Source of the DNA: Phreatobacter oligotrophus
GTDB lineage: Bacteria > Pseudomonadota > Alphaproteobacteria > Rhizobiales > Phreatobacteraceae
Assembly: GCF_003046185.1 (NCBI RefSeq)
Contig: NZ_PZZL01000002.1
Location: 186,001 to 250,000, forward strand
Direction of reading: 5' to 3'
Length of the DNA: 64,000 nucleotides
In this document: positions 1 to 8,536 of the stretch, piece by piece
Position numbering within the stretch: position 1 is the stretch's first letter
Layout: every line of letters begins with the position of its first letter
The notes under the pieces: model-generated
What the model was told of the DNA's origin: nothing
The model's database searches: none
What the model saw: only the letters and a program-made list of their open reading frames with translations
Program-made: the position numbers and the translations under genes

Positions 1-81
1 GTAGTCCGAATCCAAGAGCGACCGGACGATGGGGTCCAGCTTCCAGGTGTGGTTGTAGACCCGCGTGGCGATGTCGACCAT
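1..81 (-). CDS. pncB: Nicotinate phosphoribosyltransferase, N-terminal fragment
   Basis: The 27 codons read on the minus strand from ATG at 79-81 run off the left edge of the window. They contain [10 protein letters not shown] followed by IVRSLL and an acidic DSDY, which matches the start of PncB as I know it from proteobacteria (the usual continuation is a D-F/Y-K-L-L-M stretch). PncB makes nicotinate mononucleotide from nicotinate and PRPP in NAD salvage. The ribosome binding site is weak. Only the start is visible, so intactness cannot be judged. Confidence 0.8.
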   Translation of the reverse strand, partial: MVDIATRVYNHTWKLDPIVRSLLDSDY

Positions 82-227
82 GGACGGTCCGCTCGTGGCG
101 CTTCAGGGTGGAGGACCTTAGGGGCGCGGGCGGAGCTTGCAAAGTCGCCCTTCGACCGAAGGCCTGCAGGGCAGCCGCCCAGGGCGGTGAAGCCGGGTGA
201 TGGCCCGCCGGACGAGGCCTTTTTCAC

Positions 228-372
228 GCCCCCCACCCCTGACCCCTCCCCTCCGCAAGCGGGGGGAGGGGAATGGCGGGACGTCCGCTCGCGTTTCACA
301 GGGCCAAGGTTGAACGGAGTTGCACGATCCCCTCCCCCCGCTTGCGGCGGGGAGGGGTCAGGGGTGGGGGGC
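228..372. repeat. Intergenic inverted repeat, family A (copy 1)
   Basis: The 314-base gap between pncB and the ABC ATPase gene (82-395) contains no plausible gene. Its main content is a ~145 bp element. The left arm (228-270, Cs then a CCCTCCCC...GCAAGCGGG hairpin) is repeated in inverse orientation at 329-372. Each arm is itself palindromic. Related elements lie at 9384-9513, 41677-41862 and 44421-44574. It may act as an RNA hairpin at the 3' end of the ABC operon, but that is inference. Confidence 0.7.
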
Positions 373-395
373 CTTGATCTGCGCCAGTTGGGCTC

Positions 396-2024
396 TCAGG
401 CCGGCACCGAGTCGCGCGAAAGCCCGAATTCGCGGCCCGGGATCGAGGCCAGCAGCGCCTGGGTATAGGGGTGCTGCGGGGCGCCGAAGACCTCGCCGAT
501 GGGCCCCGCCTCCACCACCTCGCCGCTCTTCATCACGGCCACGAGGTCGCAGACCTGCGCGGCGACGCGCAGGTCATGGGTGATGAAGACGATGGAGAGG
601 CCGAGCCGCTCGCGCAGGTCCGCCAGCAGCCGCAGCACCTGCGCCTGCACCGACACGTCGAGGGCCGAGACCGCTTCGTCGGCGACGAGCACCTCCGGCT
701 CCAGCGCGAGCGCACGGGCGAGGCCGATGCGCTGGCGCTGGCCGCCGGAGAATTCATGCGGGTAGCGGTCGGTCGCCGCCGGATCGAGGCCGACGAGGCC
801 GAAGAGCTCCTTCGCCTTGGCGAGGGCCGCCTTGCGGTCCATACCGTGGACGATGGGGCCCTGCGCCACCAGTTCGCCGGCCTTGCGGCGGGGATTGAGC
901 GAGCCGAAGGGGTCCTGGAAGACCATCTGGATGTGGCGCGTCTCCTGCCGCATCTCCTCGCGGCTGAGCTTGGCAAGGTCGCGGCCGTTCAGCACCAGCG
1001 AGCCCTTGTCGGGATCGATGAGGCGGATGATGCAGCGGGCAAGCGTCGACTTGCCCGAGCCGCTCTCGCCGACAATGCCGAGGGTCGCGCCCTTCGGCAG
1101 GGTCAGCGTCACGTCCTTCACCGCGTGGGTGACGCGCACGCCGCGGCCGAGGAAGCCGCCGGTGCGGAAGGTCTTCGACACGTGGTCGATCTCGAGGATC
1201 GGCTCGGTGCCGATGGGCCGCGGCGGGGGCGCCTTCAGCGGCGGCACGGCGGCGATGAGCTGCTTGGTATAGGCGTGCTGCGGATGGTTCAGCACCTGAT
1301 CGGCCGGGCCCTGCTCGACCACCAGGCCGTGCTGCATGACGGCGACGCGGTCGGCGATCTCGGCGACGACGCCGAAATCGTGGGTGATGAAGAGTACGGC
1401 CGTGCCCTTGCGCCGCTGCAGGTCCTTGATGAGCGCCAGGATCTGCGCCTGCGTCGTCACGTCGAGGGCGGTGGTCGGCTCGTCGGCGATGAGCACCTTG
1501 GGGTCGAGGGCAAGCGCCATGGCGATCATGGCGCGCTGGCGCTGGCCACCGGAGAGCTCGTGCGGATAGGCGCGGGCCGCAAGCTTCGGATCGGGGATGC
1601 GCACTTCTTCGAGGAGGGCGAGGACCTTGTCGGCGATCTCGGCCTTCGACAGGCCGGTATGGATGCCGAACATCTCGCCGATCTGGTCGCCGATGGTGCG
1701 CAAGGGGTTCAGCGCCGTCATCGGCTCCTGGAAGATCATGGCGATGCCGGCGCCGCGCACGGCGCGCATCTCGGCATCGGTGAGCTTGGTGAGGTCCTTG
1801 CCATCGAAGAGCACCGCGCCGCCATCGATGTCGACGCCGCCGGGCAACAGGCGCATCACCGCATTGGCGGTCATGGACTTGCCCGAGCCGCTCTCGCCGA
1901 CGACGCAGAGGATCTCGCCGGAGGCGATGGCGAAGGACACGTCCTTCATGGCGTGGGGACGGTCGGCGCCCTTGGGCAGGCGCACGCTGAGAGCCTCGAC
2001 GGTGAGGACTGGGGATGCGGCCAC
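396..2024 (-). CDS. ABC transporter ATP-binding protein with two fused ATPase domains (DppD-DppF type)
   Basis: This 542-residue protein carries two complete nucleotide-binding domains, each with its own Walker A (GESGSGKS, near residues 42 and 325) and signature (LSGGQRQR and FSGGQRQR). The Walker B regions end in VLIADEPTTALD and VLVADEAVSALD, and each half has the oligopeptide/dipeptide C-terminal extension. This fused arrangement is typical of peptide/nickel/opine importers (YejF/GsiA-like). It would energise the two permeases encoded just upstream (3-base spacing to the next gene). It is the last gene of the minus-strand operon VOC - binding protein - permease - permease - ATPase. The substrate cannot be named from sequence. 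The Ala replacing Thr in the second D-loop region is a common variation. Confidence 0.93.
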   Translation of the reverse strand: MAASPVLTVEALSVRLPKGADRPHAMKDVSFAIASGEILCVVGESGSGKSMTANAVMRLLPGGVDIDGGAVLFDGKDLTKLTDAEMRAVRGAGIAMIFQEPMTALNPLRTIGDQIGEMFGIHTGLSKAEIADKVLALLEEVRIPDPKLAARAYPHELSGGQRQRAMIAMALALDPKVLIADEPTTALDVTTQAQILALIKDLQRRKGTAVLFITHDFGVVAEIADRVAVMQHGLVVEQGPADQVLNHPQHAYTKQLIAAVPPLKAPPPRPIGTEPILEIDHVSKTFRTGGFLGRGVRVTHAVKDVTLTLPKGATLGIVGESGSGKSTLARCIIRLIDPDKGSLVLNGRDLAKLSREEMRQETRHIQMVFQDPFGSLNPRRKAGELVAQGPIVHGMDRKAALAKAKELFGLVGLDPAATDRYPHEFSGGQRQRIGLARALALEPEVLVADEAVSALDVSVQAQVLRLLADLRERLGLSIVFITHDLRVAAQVCDLVAVMKSGEVVEAGPIGEVFGAPQHPYTQALLASIPGREFGLSRDSVPA

Positions 2025-2027
2025 GGG

Positions 2028-2858
2028 TCAGCGTCCCTTCAGGCGCGGGTTGAGCGCGTCGTTGAGACCCTGGCCGACCAGCGAGACGGCAAGGACGGTG
2101 AGCAGGATGGCGATGCCGGGAATGGCCGAGACGTACCACTGCACGCGCAGCACGTCGCGGCCGAGGCCGATCAGGTTGCCCCAGGAGGCGACGTTCGGAT
2201 CGGAGAGGCGGAGGAAGGCGAGTGCGCTCTCCAGCAGGATCGACAGCGCCATGACGACGCTCGCATAGACGATGACCGGCGGCAGGGCGTTGGGCAGGAT
2301 CTCGCCGAAGATCAGCTTGAGGTCCTTCAGGCCGAGGGTGCGGCCGGCCTGGACGAATTCGCGGTTGCGCAGCGACAGGAACTCGGCGCGGGTGAGCCGC
2401 GCCGGGGCCGGCCAGGAGACGACGCCGACCGCGACGATGACCGTGCCGATGGTCGAGCCGAAGACGGCGACGAGGACCAGCAGCAGCAGGAAGTTGGGCA
2501 GGGTCTGGAAGGCCTCCGTCACGCGCATCAGCACGTTGTCGACCCAGCCGCCGTAATAGCCTGCCACCGCGCCGATGACGATGCCGATGGCCACCGCGAT
2601 GATGGTGGCAACGCCGCCGATGAGCAGCGAGATGCGGGCGCCGTGGAAGATCTGGGCGGCGATGTCCCGGCCTGAATTGTCGGTGCCGAGGGGAAAGCGC
2701 GGATTGGTGAAGGGCCAGACCAGCGGCCGGCCGGCCAGAGCCAGCGGATCGCGCGGATAGAGCCAGCCGGCGCTGATCGCCATGGCGATGACGGCCAGCA
2801 GCAGGATGAGCCCGATGACGGCGGGCGGCGAGCGGAAATAGGCGCGGACGACCTCCAA
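2028..2858 (-). CDS. Peptide-type ABC transporter permease (DppC family)
   Basis: The product is a 276-residue inner-membrane permease. Its N-terminal membrane segment is near residues 12-32. A GTDNSGRD motif follows, characteristic of DppC/OppC-type subunits, and there are about five further hydrophobic segments. The EAA-type cytoplasmic loop lies around residues 165-200 (FVQAGRTLGLKDL...ILPNALPPVIV). It pairs with the DppB-type permease encoded 3 bases upstream and docks on the fused ATPase encoded 3 bases downstream. The tight spacing supports one transcript. Confidence 0.92.
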   Translation of the reverse strand: MEVVRAYFRSPPAVIGLILLLAVIAMAISAGWLYPRDPLALAGRPLVWPFTNPRFPLGTDNSGRDIAAQIFHGARISLLIGGVATIIAVAIGIVIGAVAGYYGGWVDNVLMRVTEAFQTLPNFLLLLVLVAVFGSTIGTVIVAVGVVSWPAPARLTRAEFLSLRNREFVQAGRTLGLKDLKLIFGEILPNALPPVIVYASVVMALSILLESALAFLRLSDPNVASWGNLIGLGRDVLRVQWYVSAIPGIAILLTVLAVSLVGQGLNDALNPRLKGR

Positions 2859-2861
2859 GGC

Positions 2862-3839
2862 TCAGGCCCCCGTGGTGATGCGCGGGTCGAGGCGCGCATA
2901 AATGAGGTCGACGATGAAATTCACGGTGATGACCAGCAGCGCCGAGACGAAGATGATGCCGAGCAGGGTGTTGAGGTCGCGCTGGACGACGCTTTCATAG
3001 GCAAGGCGCCCGAGGCCGGGGAGCGAGAAGACGCTCTCCACCACCACCGAGCCGCCGAGCATGGTGCCGGCCTGCAGGCCGATCAGCGTCACCATGGGCA
3101 GCAGCGCGTTGCGCAGCACATGGCGGGTGATGATGCGCGTCTCGTCGAGGCCCTTGGCGCGGGCGGTGCGCACGAAGTCGAGGTTCTGCACCTCCAGCAT
3201 CGAGGCGCGCATGATGCGCAGGTAGATGGCGAGGAAGATGAGGCCGAGCGTCAGGGTCGGCAGGACGAGGTGGCGCGCCGTGTCGAGCACGGCCCAGATG
3301 CCGGTCGCGGTGGAGGTGATGTCGGTGAGGCCGCCGGCGGGCAGCCATTGCAGGTAGATCGAGAAGACGACGATGGCCATGAGCCCGAACCAGAAGGAGG
3401 GCGTGGCGTAGAAGATGAGGCCCACCGTCGAGATGAGCGTGTCGGGCCAGCGGTTGACGCCGCGGGCGGCGATGACGCCGAGGATGAGGCCGAAGAAGAA
3501 GGCAAAGGACAGCGAGGCGGTCATCAGGAGGATGGTCGCCGGCAGGCGCTCGGCAATGACGGTTGCCACCGGCTTGCCGTAGATGGCGGAGAAGCCGAGG
3601 TCGAAGCGCACCAGCCGCCACAGATAGCTGCCGAGCTGGGCGGAGACCGAGAGGTCGAGCCCGTAGAAGCGGCGCAGCTCCGCCGCCGTCTTCGCGTCGC
3701 CGCCGCCCATCTGCGCCATCATGGCGTCGACAGTGTCGCCGGGCGCGAACTGCAGCAGCAGGAAGACGCCAATCAGGATCAGCAGCAGGGTGGGGATCGA
3801 GGCGGCGAGACGCCGCCCCGCAAGGCTCAGGATGCGCAT
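2862..3839 (-). CDS. Peptide-type ABC transporter permease (DppB family)
   Basis: The 325-residue product has six predicted membrane segments, the first near residues 12-30 (ASIPTLLLILIGVFLLLQ). The DppB/OppB pattern APGD follows the first helix, and the inner loop with RTARAKGLDE lies near residues 224-233. It forms the translocation pore with the DppC-type subunit. A 300-base spacer containing a family B repeat separates it from the binding-protein gene upstream. This may uncouple permease expression from the more abundant binding protein. Confidence 0.92.
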   Translation of the reverse strand: MRILSLAGRRLAASIPTLLLILIGVFLLLQFAPGDTVDAMMAQMGGGDAKTAAELRRFYGLDLSVSAQLGSYLWRLVRFDLGFSAIYGKPVATVIAERLPATILLMTASLSFAFFFGLILGVIAARGVNRWPDTLISTVGLIFYATPSFWFGLMAIVVFSIYLQWLPAGGLTDITSTATGIWAVLDTARHLVLPTLTLGLIFLAIYLRIMRASMLEVQNLDFVRTARAKGLDETRIITRHVLRNALLPMVTLIGLQAGTMLGGSVVVESVFSLPGLGRLAYESVVQRDLNTLLGIIFVSALLVITVNFIVDLIYARLDPRITTGA

Positions 3840-3901
3840 GGATCAGGCCATTCGAGGCGATGGTGAGGGGTGGCGCGCAGACCGGCTGACAGGACCTCGC
3901 C

Positions 3902-4065
3902 CGTCATCCCCGGCCGAGCGAAGCGAGGGGAAGGGGATCCAGGGGCCGCCATCGCTGGTCCCTGGGCATGCGCCCTTGCCCTCCTGGACCCCCTTCCCTC
4001 GCCCCAAAGCATCGAGCGATTGCGAGATGCGTTTGCATCTCGCTTCCGGGCTCGCCGGGGGTGAC
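3902..4065. repeat. Intergenic inverted repeat, family B (copy 1), inside the ABC operon
   Basis: The 300-base gap 3840-4139 holds no gene. The element starts with CGTCATCCCCGGC and GGGGAAGGGGATCCAGG. It ends with the inverse forms (CTGGACCCCCTTCCC near 3984-3998 and GCCGGGGGTGAC at 4054-4065). A second copy is at 8367-8502. Its position between the genes for a periplasmic binding protein and its permeases resembles the classical placement of REP sequences, which protect upstream mRNA. The protective role here is inferred. Confidence 0.65.
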
Positions 4066-4139
4066 ATCGGTTCCACCTGTCTTGTCTCCGCAATCCGGTG
4101 TCGCAATGGCCGCGGACAAATCCGCGGCCGCCGACGCCG

Positions 4140-5741
4140 TCACTCCGCCAACCAAAGATCGTGCCAGGACGAGGAGCCCCAGCGCGGCGTGTTGGAGTGG
4201 TTGCGCGCCCTCGCCGTGATCACCGTGACGAAGATCTGCTCGATCGGCATCCAGATCATCAGCTCGCCATTGGCGCGGCGGACGAAGTCGCCATAGAGCG
4301 CCTTGCGCTTGGCGGCGTCGACCTCGGTCGCGGCATCGTCGATGATCTTGTCGAGGGTCGCGTCGGTGACACCCCACTGGTTGGTCCAGGGCGCGCCGAC
4401 CGGCTGTCCCGAGCGATACCACACGGTCGTCGAGACGGCTGGATCGTTGCGATACTGGTGCCAGCCCGTGGCGAGGTCGAAGGCATGGTCGGCATAGACC
4501 GACTTGAGGAAGCCGCCGCCATCGGTGCGGACGATCTCGACGCGGATGCCCACCTCGCCCAGCGACTGCTGGATGAAGGTCGCCCAGAGCGAGATGTCCT
4601 CGCCCCAGGGGGCCGGGAGAAGTCGCAGCGTCAGGCGCGTGCCGCCGGCGCCGGGGCGCAGGCCCGCCTCGTCGAGGAGGCGGATCGCCTTGGCCTTGTC
4701 ATAGGGGAACTGCGGGGTGTTGGCGCCCGGATAGAAATCGGTCGAGACCGAGGGGATCGGGCCGGTGCCGAGCTTGGCGAAGTCGCCGAGGAAGTTCTCG
4801 ATGAAGAAGGGCACGTTGATGGCGTGGGCGATGGCCTGGCGCACCTTGATGTCGGCCAGTTCCTTGCGCCGGAAGTTGAACTCCAGCGTGTTGGTGCGGG
4901 CATTGCCCTCGTTGCCCTTGGTGGAGACGACGAAGCGCGGATCCTTGCCGAGGCGGGCCATGTCCGAGATGGTGAGGCCCGAGAAGGGCGAGTAGTGCAT
5001 CTGGCCGGCCTCCATCTGGGCGGCGGCAGCGGCACGGTCGGTGATGACGCGCCAGACGATGCGGTCGAGATGGGCGGGCCCGCGCCAGTAGCCGTCATGG
5101 CGCTCGGCGATGATGTGCTGACCGCGCTCGTAGCTCACGAACTTGAAGGGGCCGGTGCCGACGGGGGCAAGGTTCACCGGGTTCTGGCGGATGTCGCCCT
5201 TGTCCTCGTAGAGGTGGCGCGGCGAGATGTAGCCGAGGTCGGGCAGCGCGCGCAGCAGGAGGTTCAGCGGCATCGGCCGCTCATAGCGGAAGATCGCGGT
5301 GTGCGGATCCGGCGTGTCGACGGCGGTGAGGAAGAGCTGCAGCGTCGAGCCGTAGTTGAGGATCTTCTTCCACATCTCCATGGCGGTGAACTGCACGTCC
5401 GCCGAGGTGAAGGGGCGGCCGTCGTGCCAGGTCACGCCCTGCCGCAGCTTGAAGGTGATGGTCTTGCCGTCGGGGGTCGATTCCCAGCTCGTCGCCAGCA
5501 CGCCGACCGGATTGCCCGCGGCGTCGAGGTCGACCAGCGGCTCCATAATCTTGCCGGAGATGATGTAGACGCCGGTGGAGGCCTGGAGGCTGGGGTTCAG
5601 CTGGCGCTGCTCGGCGCCGTAATGGACGACGAAGACGCCGCCCTTGCGCGGCGTCTGCTGGGCGAAGGCCTTGAAGGGATCGATCACGTTGGCGGCGATC
5701 GCGGCCGAGGTCATCAGCGCTGCGCGGCGGGTCAGGTCCAT
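4140..5741 (-). CDS. ABC transporter substrate-binding protein, family 5 (peptide/nickel/opine type)
   Basis: This is the 533-residue extracytoplasmic solute-binding component. The leader MDLTRRAALMTSAAIA has a twin arginine followed by a hydrophobic stretch, with likely cleavage after AFAQ. The body shows the SBP_bac_5 pattern: an early MEPLVDLDAAGNPVGVLA region, then KLRQGVTWHDGRPFTSADV near residues 95-115, and APVGTGPFKFV. I chose the start at 5741 because it is preceded by a clear AGGAG and immediately opens the signal peptide. A longer reading to 5867 is unlikely. It lies 94 bases downstream of the VOC gene and supplies substrate to the adjacent permeases. The substrate is unknown. Confidence 0.92.
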   Translation of the reverse strand: MDLTRRAALMTSAAIAANVIDPFKAFAQQTPRKGGVFVVHYGAEQRQLNPSLQASTGVYIISGKIMEPLVDLDAAGNPVGVLATSWESTPDGKTITFKLRQGVTWHDGRPFTSADVQFTAMEMWKKILNYGSTLQLFLTAVDTPDPHTAIFRYERPMPLNLLLRALPDLGYISPRHLYEDKGDIRQNPVNLAPVGTGPFKFVSYERGQHIIAERHDGYWRGPAHLDRIVWRVITDRAAAAAQMEAGQMHYSPFSGLTISDMARLGKDPRFVVSTKGNEGNARTNTLEFNFRRKELADIKVRQAIAHAINVPFFIENFLGDFAKLGTGPIPSVSTDFYPGANTPQFPYDKAKAIRLLDEAGLRPGAGGTRLTLRLLPAPWGEDISLWATFIQQSLGEVGIRVEIVRTDGGGFLKSVYADHAFDLATGWHQYRNDPAVSTTVWYRSGQPVGAPWTNQWGVTDATLDKIIDDAATEVDAAKRKALYGDFVRRANGELMIWMPIEQIFVTVITARARNHSNTPRWGSSSWHDLWLAE

Positions 5742-5835
5742 GGGGATCTCCTGGCGGAAGGGGCGACTGAATTCACGATGGGCGACTGCACAATAGGCGT
5801 CAATCGCGGAGGACGCGGGGACGGCCCCGCGCCGC

Positions 5836-6684
5836 TCAGTTCGGGATGAAGCTGATGACGACGCCATTGGCGCGGGCGGCGGGCACGCTCACCGTCTCCT
5901 CGCCATGGGCGATGGCGGCGGAGGCGGCCTTGGCCTTGGCGAGGTCGCCGGTGGCGATGACGATGGCCACCGCGCCCTCGGCCGCGGCGCCCTCGCGCAC
6001 GGCGGCCGGATAGCGCGCAGCAAAGCCGGCGGCGTCATAGAACAGGAAGTCGGCGCGCTTGCCGCCCGAAGGCACGCGCCAGCCGTCCGGCGTCTTCGTC
6101 GCCGGCTCGTCGATGAGGCCGGCCATTTTCTTGGCCGCGGCTTCCGGATCGGCGCTGAGGATCTCGATGCGGGCGATGCGGCGCGCGCCATTGGCATGGC
6201 TCTGCAGCTCGGGAATCCAGACCGTCTCGCGGGTCAGGTGCTGGCAGGCGAAGATGCGCATGCCGCCGGGATTCTGGTCGAGCGGCCAGCGGAAGACATT
6301 GAACTTGGCCTCGCCCGTGCCGCCGCCGGGCAGGTCGACGGGGCGGCCGAAATGGACGGGGCCGAGCGGCTCGAGGCCGCGGGCCTTCAGCTCGGCGGCG
6401 CCGCCGGCGGCGTCATCGGTGGTGAAGGCGGTGCGCTCGATGCCCTCGCGCTTCGCCAGGAAGTCGCGGGTCGGCTTGTTCTGGTCGGTCTCGGTGAGGA
6501 CGCCGAGGAGCTCGAGGTAATCCTCGCCAAACATGATGGTGTAGTTGCCGGTGCCGAGATGCGGCGAGTGGGTGCCGCGCGGCGAGACGGTGAAGCCGAG
6601 CAGGCCCCAGGCCCGCGCCGACGCGTCGAGATCGCGGACGGTGACGACAACGTGGTCTGCACCGAGGATGTGCTTGAGCGGCAT
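5836..6684 (-). CDS. VOC (glyoxalase-like) family protein
   Basis: The 282-residue soluble protein opens with a typical vicinal-oxygen-chelate beta-alpha-beta unit (GADHVVVTVRDLDASARAW, His at residue 11). It continues as a two-part glyoxalase-like domain with YTIMFGEDYLELLGV near residues 48-62. Members isomerise, hydrolyse or oxygenate small molecules with a divalent metal. The reaction here cannot be read from the sequence. As first gene of the minus-strand transport operon it probably acts on the imported compound or a derivative. The start is supported by GGAAAGAAG upstream. Confidence 0.85.
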   Translation of the reverse strand: MPLKHILGADHVVVTVRDLDASARAWGLLGFTVSPRGTHSPHLGTGNYTIMFGEDYLELLGVLTETDQNKPTRDFLAKREGIERTAFTTDDAAGGAAELKARGLEPLGPVHFGRPVDLPGGGTGEAKFNVFRWPLDQNPGGMRIFACQHLTRETVWIPELQSHANGARRIARIEILSADPEAAAKKMAGLIDEPATKTPDGWRVPSGGKRADFLFYDAAGFAARYPAAVREGAAAEGAVAIVIATGDLAKAKAASAAIAHGEETVSVPAARANGVVISFIPN

Positions 6685-6846
6685 GGTTCGCTTCTTTCCA
6701 GTTCAGCTGGCGCGCAGTTCATCTGATCGGGCGCTGCCGCGCAACGCGCCAAGGGTGGCAGAAATGCCGCCCCGGTGCTGCTCTGCACACATAGCTGGAG
6801 AGAAGAATTTACCCGTCTGCGGCAGACAATCGTGATGCAATTAAAA

Positions 6847-6875
6847 TATTTGTACTCTTACAACGCGTACAAATA
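6847..6875. promoter_or_regulatory. Inverted repeat across the divergent promoter region of the transport/catabolic block
   Basis: TATTTGTAC at 6847-6855 is repeated in perfect inverse as GTACAAATA at 6867-6875, with an 11-base spacer. The surrounding 100 bases are strikingly A+T-rich for this window. On the plus strand TTGTAC (6850-6855) and TAGGAT (6874-6879) have 18-base spacing and could be a -35/-10 pair for the FAD oxidoreductase gene. On the minus strand TTGTAC and ATATTT have 17-base spacing and could serve the VOC operon. A smaller palindrome, GTCTG-CGG-CAGAC, is at 6815-6827. Binding by a GntR-type or similar dimeric regulator is plausible. No regulator gene lies nearby. The rest of the 335-base gap (6685-7019) shows nothing else. 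Confidence 0.55.
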
Positions 6876-7019
6876 GGATAAATATTCTAAATCAAGCCCC
6901 TGCCCGCAGAAGCTCCCGGTGGTTTTCGCCCGCCGCGTGGCGCCCCAGCCCACCGGCGGCTTGCCGCTGCCCCTGCAGGCGGCTTTCATGGATCGTGCCA
7001 CATGACCGGAGATACCTCC

Positions 7020-8348
7020 ATGCCTTCCACCGCCTCGGCTCCCTGGCCGCCGTCCCTCTGGGTCGCCACGGCGCCGCCCGGCCCGGTGCTGCAGCCGCTC
7101 GTCGGGGAGGAGACGACGGATGTCGTCGTCATCGGCGCGGGGTTCACGGGGCTCTCGACCGCGATCCACCTGCGCGAAATGGGCGTCGCCGTCACGGTGG
7201 TGGAGGCGGTGGAGCCGGGCTGGGGCGCCTCGGGCCGCAACAACGGCCAGGTGATCCCGACGCTGGCCGGCCATGACCCCTCCGGCATGACGGCGCGCCA
7301 TGGCGAGGCCGGCGAGCGGTTCAACCGCGTGCTGCGCGACGCCGCGCAATATCTCTTCGACCTCGTGCGCAAGCACGACATCCCCGCCGAGGCCGAGCAG
7401 GCGGGCTGGGTGCAGCCCGTCCATTCGCCCGGCCGCTTCAAGATCGCGGAGAAGCGGGTGAAGGAATGGTCGGCGCTCGGCGCGCCGGTCGAGCTGCTTG
7501 ACCGCGAGGCGACGGCGAAGATGCTGGGCTCGGAGGCCTGGTTCGGCGGCTTCTGGAACCCGACCGGCGGCCATATCAACCCGCTCGCCCTGTCCCGCGG
7601 CCTCGCTCAGGTGGCCCTGAAGCTCGGCGCGGTGATCCGCTCGCGCTCGCCGGTCTCATCCTATGCGCGAGTGGGCGATGCCTGGGTGGTGAAGACCGAG
7701 AAGGGCCAGGTCACGGCCAAGGCGCTCATCCTCGCCACCAATGCCTATACGGGCGAGTTCTCCGACAGCCTCAACCGCGACATCGCCCGCGAGGTGATCC
7801 CGGTCCTGTCCTGGCAGATGGCGACGCGGCCGATCAGCGACAATGTCGCCAAGACCATCATTCCGGACCGGCAGGCCATGTCGGACACCCATCGCGAGCT
7901 CTATTTCGCCCGCTGGGACGCCCGCAACCGCCTCGTCACCGGCGGCGCGGCCATGGTGCCGGGCGCCAATGGCGACAACCTGCGCGGCATGATCGGCGAG
8001 CGGCTGAAAAAGCTCTGGCCGCAGATCGGCGATGTCGAGTTCGACTATGTCTGGTCCGGCTATGTCGGCATGACGCCGGACAACCTGTTGAAGCCGCAGG
8101 TCGCCGGCTTCCCGCGCTTCCACAAGCTCGGGCCGAACGGCTATGCCTGGGCGGGCTGCAACGGCCGCGCCGTGGCGCTCTCGGTGTCGCTGGGCCGCGA
8201 GCTCGCCAGGGTCACGCAGGGCGTGCCGGAGAGCGAACTGGGCCTGCCCTTCTCCGATCCGACGCCGCAGCCCTTCCAGCCCATCCTGCGCCGCATCGCG
8301 CCCTTCGCCCTGCCGCTCTACCGGCGGCTGGACGCCCAGGAGATCTGA
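7020..8348 (+). CDS. FAD-dependent oxidoreductase, D-amino-acid oxidase (DAO) family
   Basis: The protein is 442 residues from the chosen start. A Rossmann FAD-binding motif, VVVIGAGFTGLSTAIHLRE, lies near residues 38-57 and is followed by a GWGASGRNNGQ motif. This is the pattern of DAO-fold amine/amino-acid oxidases such as gamma-glutamylputrescine oxidase and sarcosine/glycine oxidases. The C-terminal part (YVWSGYVGMTPDNL and GYAWAGCNGRAVALS) is the second FAD contact region. It would oxidise a C-N bond of an amine or amino acid. I chose ATG 7020 over 7002 because GGAG sits 8 bases before it. It is followed at a distance by the cupin and NIPSNAP genes on the same strand. Confidence 0.88.
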   Translation: MPSTASAPWPPSLWVATAPPGPVLQPLVGEETTDVVVIGAGFTGLSTAIHLREMGVAVTVVEAVEPGWGASGRNNGQVIPTLAGHDPSGMTARHGEAGERFNRVLRDAAQYLFDLVRKHDIPAEAEQAGWVQPVHSPGRFKIAEKRVKEWSALGAPVELLDREATAKMLGSEAWFGGFWNPTGGHINPLALSRGLAQVALKLGAVIRSRSPVSSYARVGDAWVVKTEKGQVTAKALILATNAYTGEFSDSLNRDIAREVIPVLSWQMATRPISDNVAKTIIPDRQAMSDTHRELYFARWDARNRLVTGGAAMVPGANGDNLRGMIGERLKKLWPQIGDVEFDYVWSGYVGMTPDNLLKPQVAGFPRFHKLGPNGYAWAGCNGRAVALSVSLGRELARVTQGVPESELGLPFSDPTPQPFQPILRRIAPFALPLYRRLDAQEI

Positions 8349-8366
8349 GCGCGTTCAGGCTCTACC

Positions 8367-8502
8367 CGTCATCCCCGGCGAGGCCGAAGGCCGAGGGAAG
8401 GGGATCCAGGACTTGAAGGGCAGGACGACTGTTGTCCTCATGGGTCTCGACGGTCGCCCCTGGACCCCCTTCCCTCGCCCTCCGGGCTCGCCGGGGGTGA
8501 CG
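8367..8502. repeat. Intergenic inverted repeat, family B (copy 2)
   Basis: The element between the FAD oxidoreductase and cupin genes begins CGTCATCCCCGGC and GGGAAGGGGATCCAGG. It ends with the inverse forms CTGGACCCCCTTCCC and GCCGGGGGTGACG. It closely matches the element at 3902-4065. The similarity includes the outer 13 bases and the GGATCC-containing inner arm, while the loops differ. Confidence 0.65.
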
Positions 8503-8536
8503 ACAACGAAAGGCCCCAAGGGCCGGAGGAGATGGC

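Noticed and set aside
471-2675. Long open reading frame on the plus strand (about 734 codons) opposite the ABC ATPase and permease genes
   Set aside because: It is an antisense by-product of high third-position GC. Its translation is low-complexity, and the minus-strand genes carry all conserved motifs.
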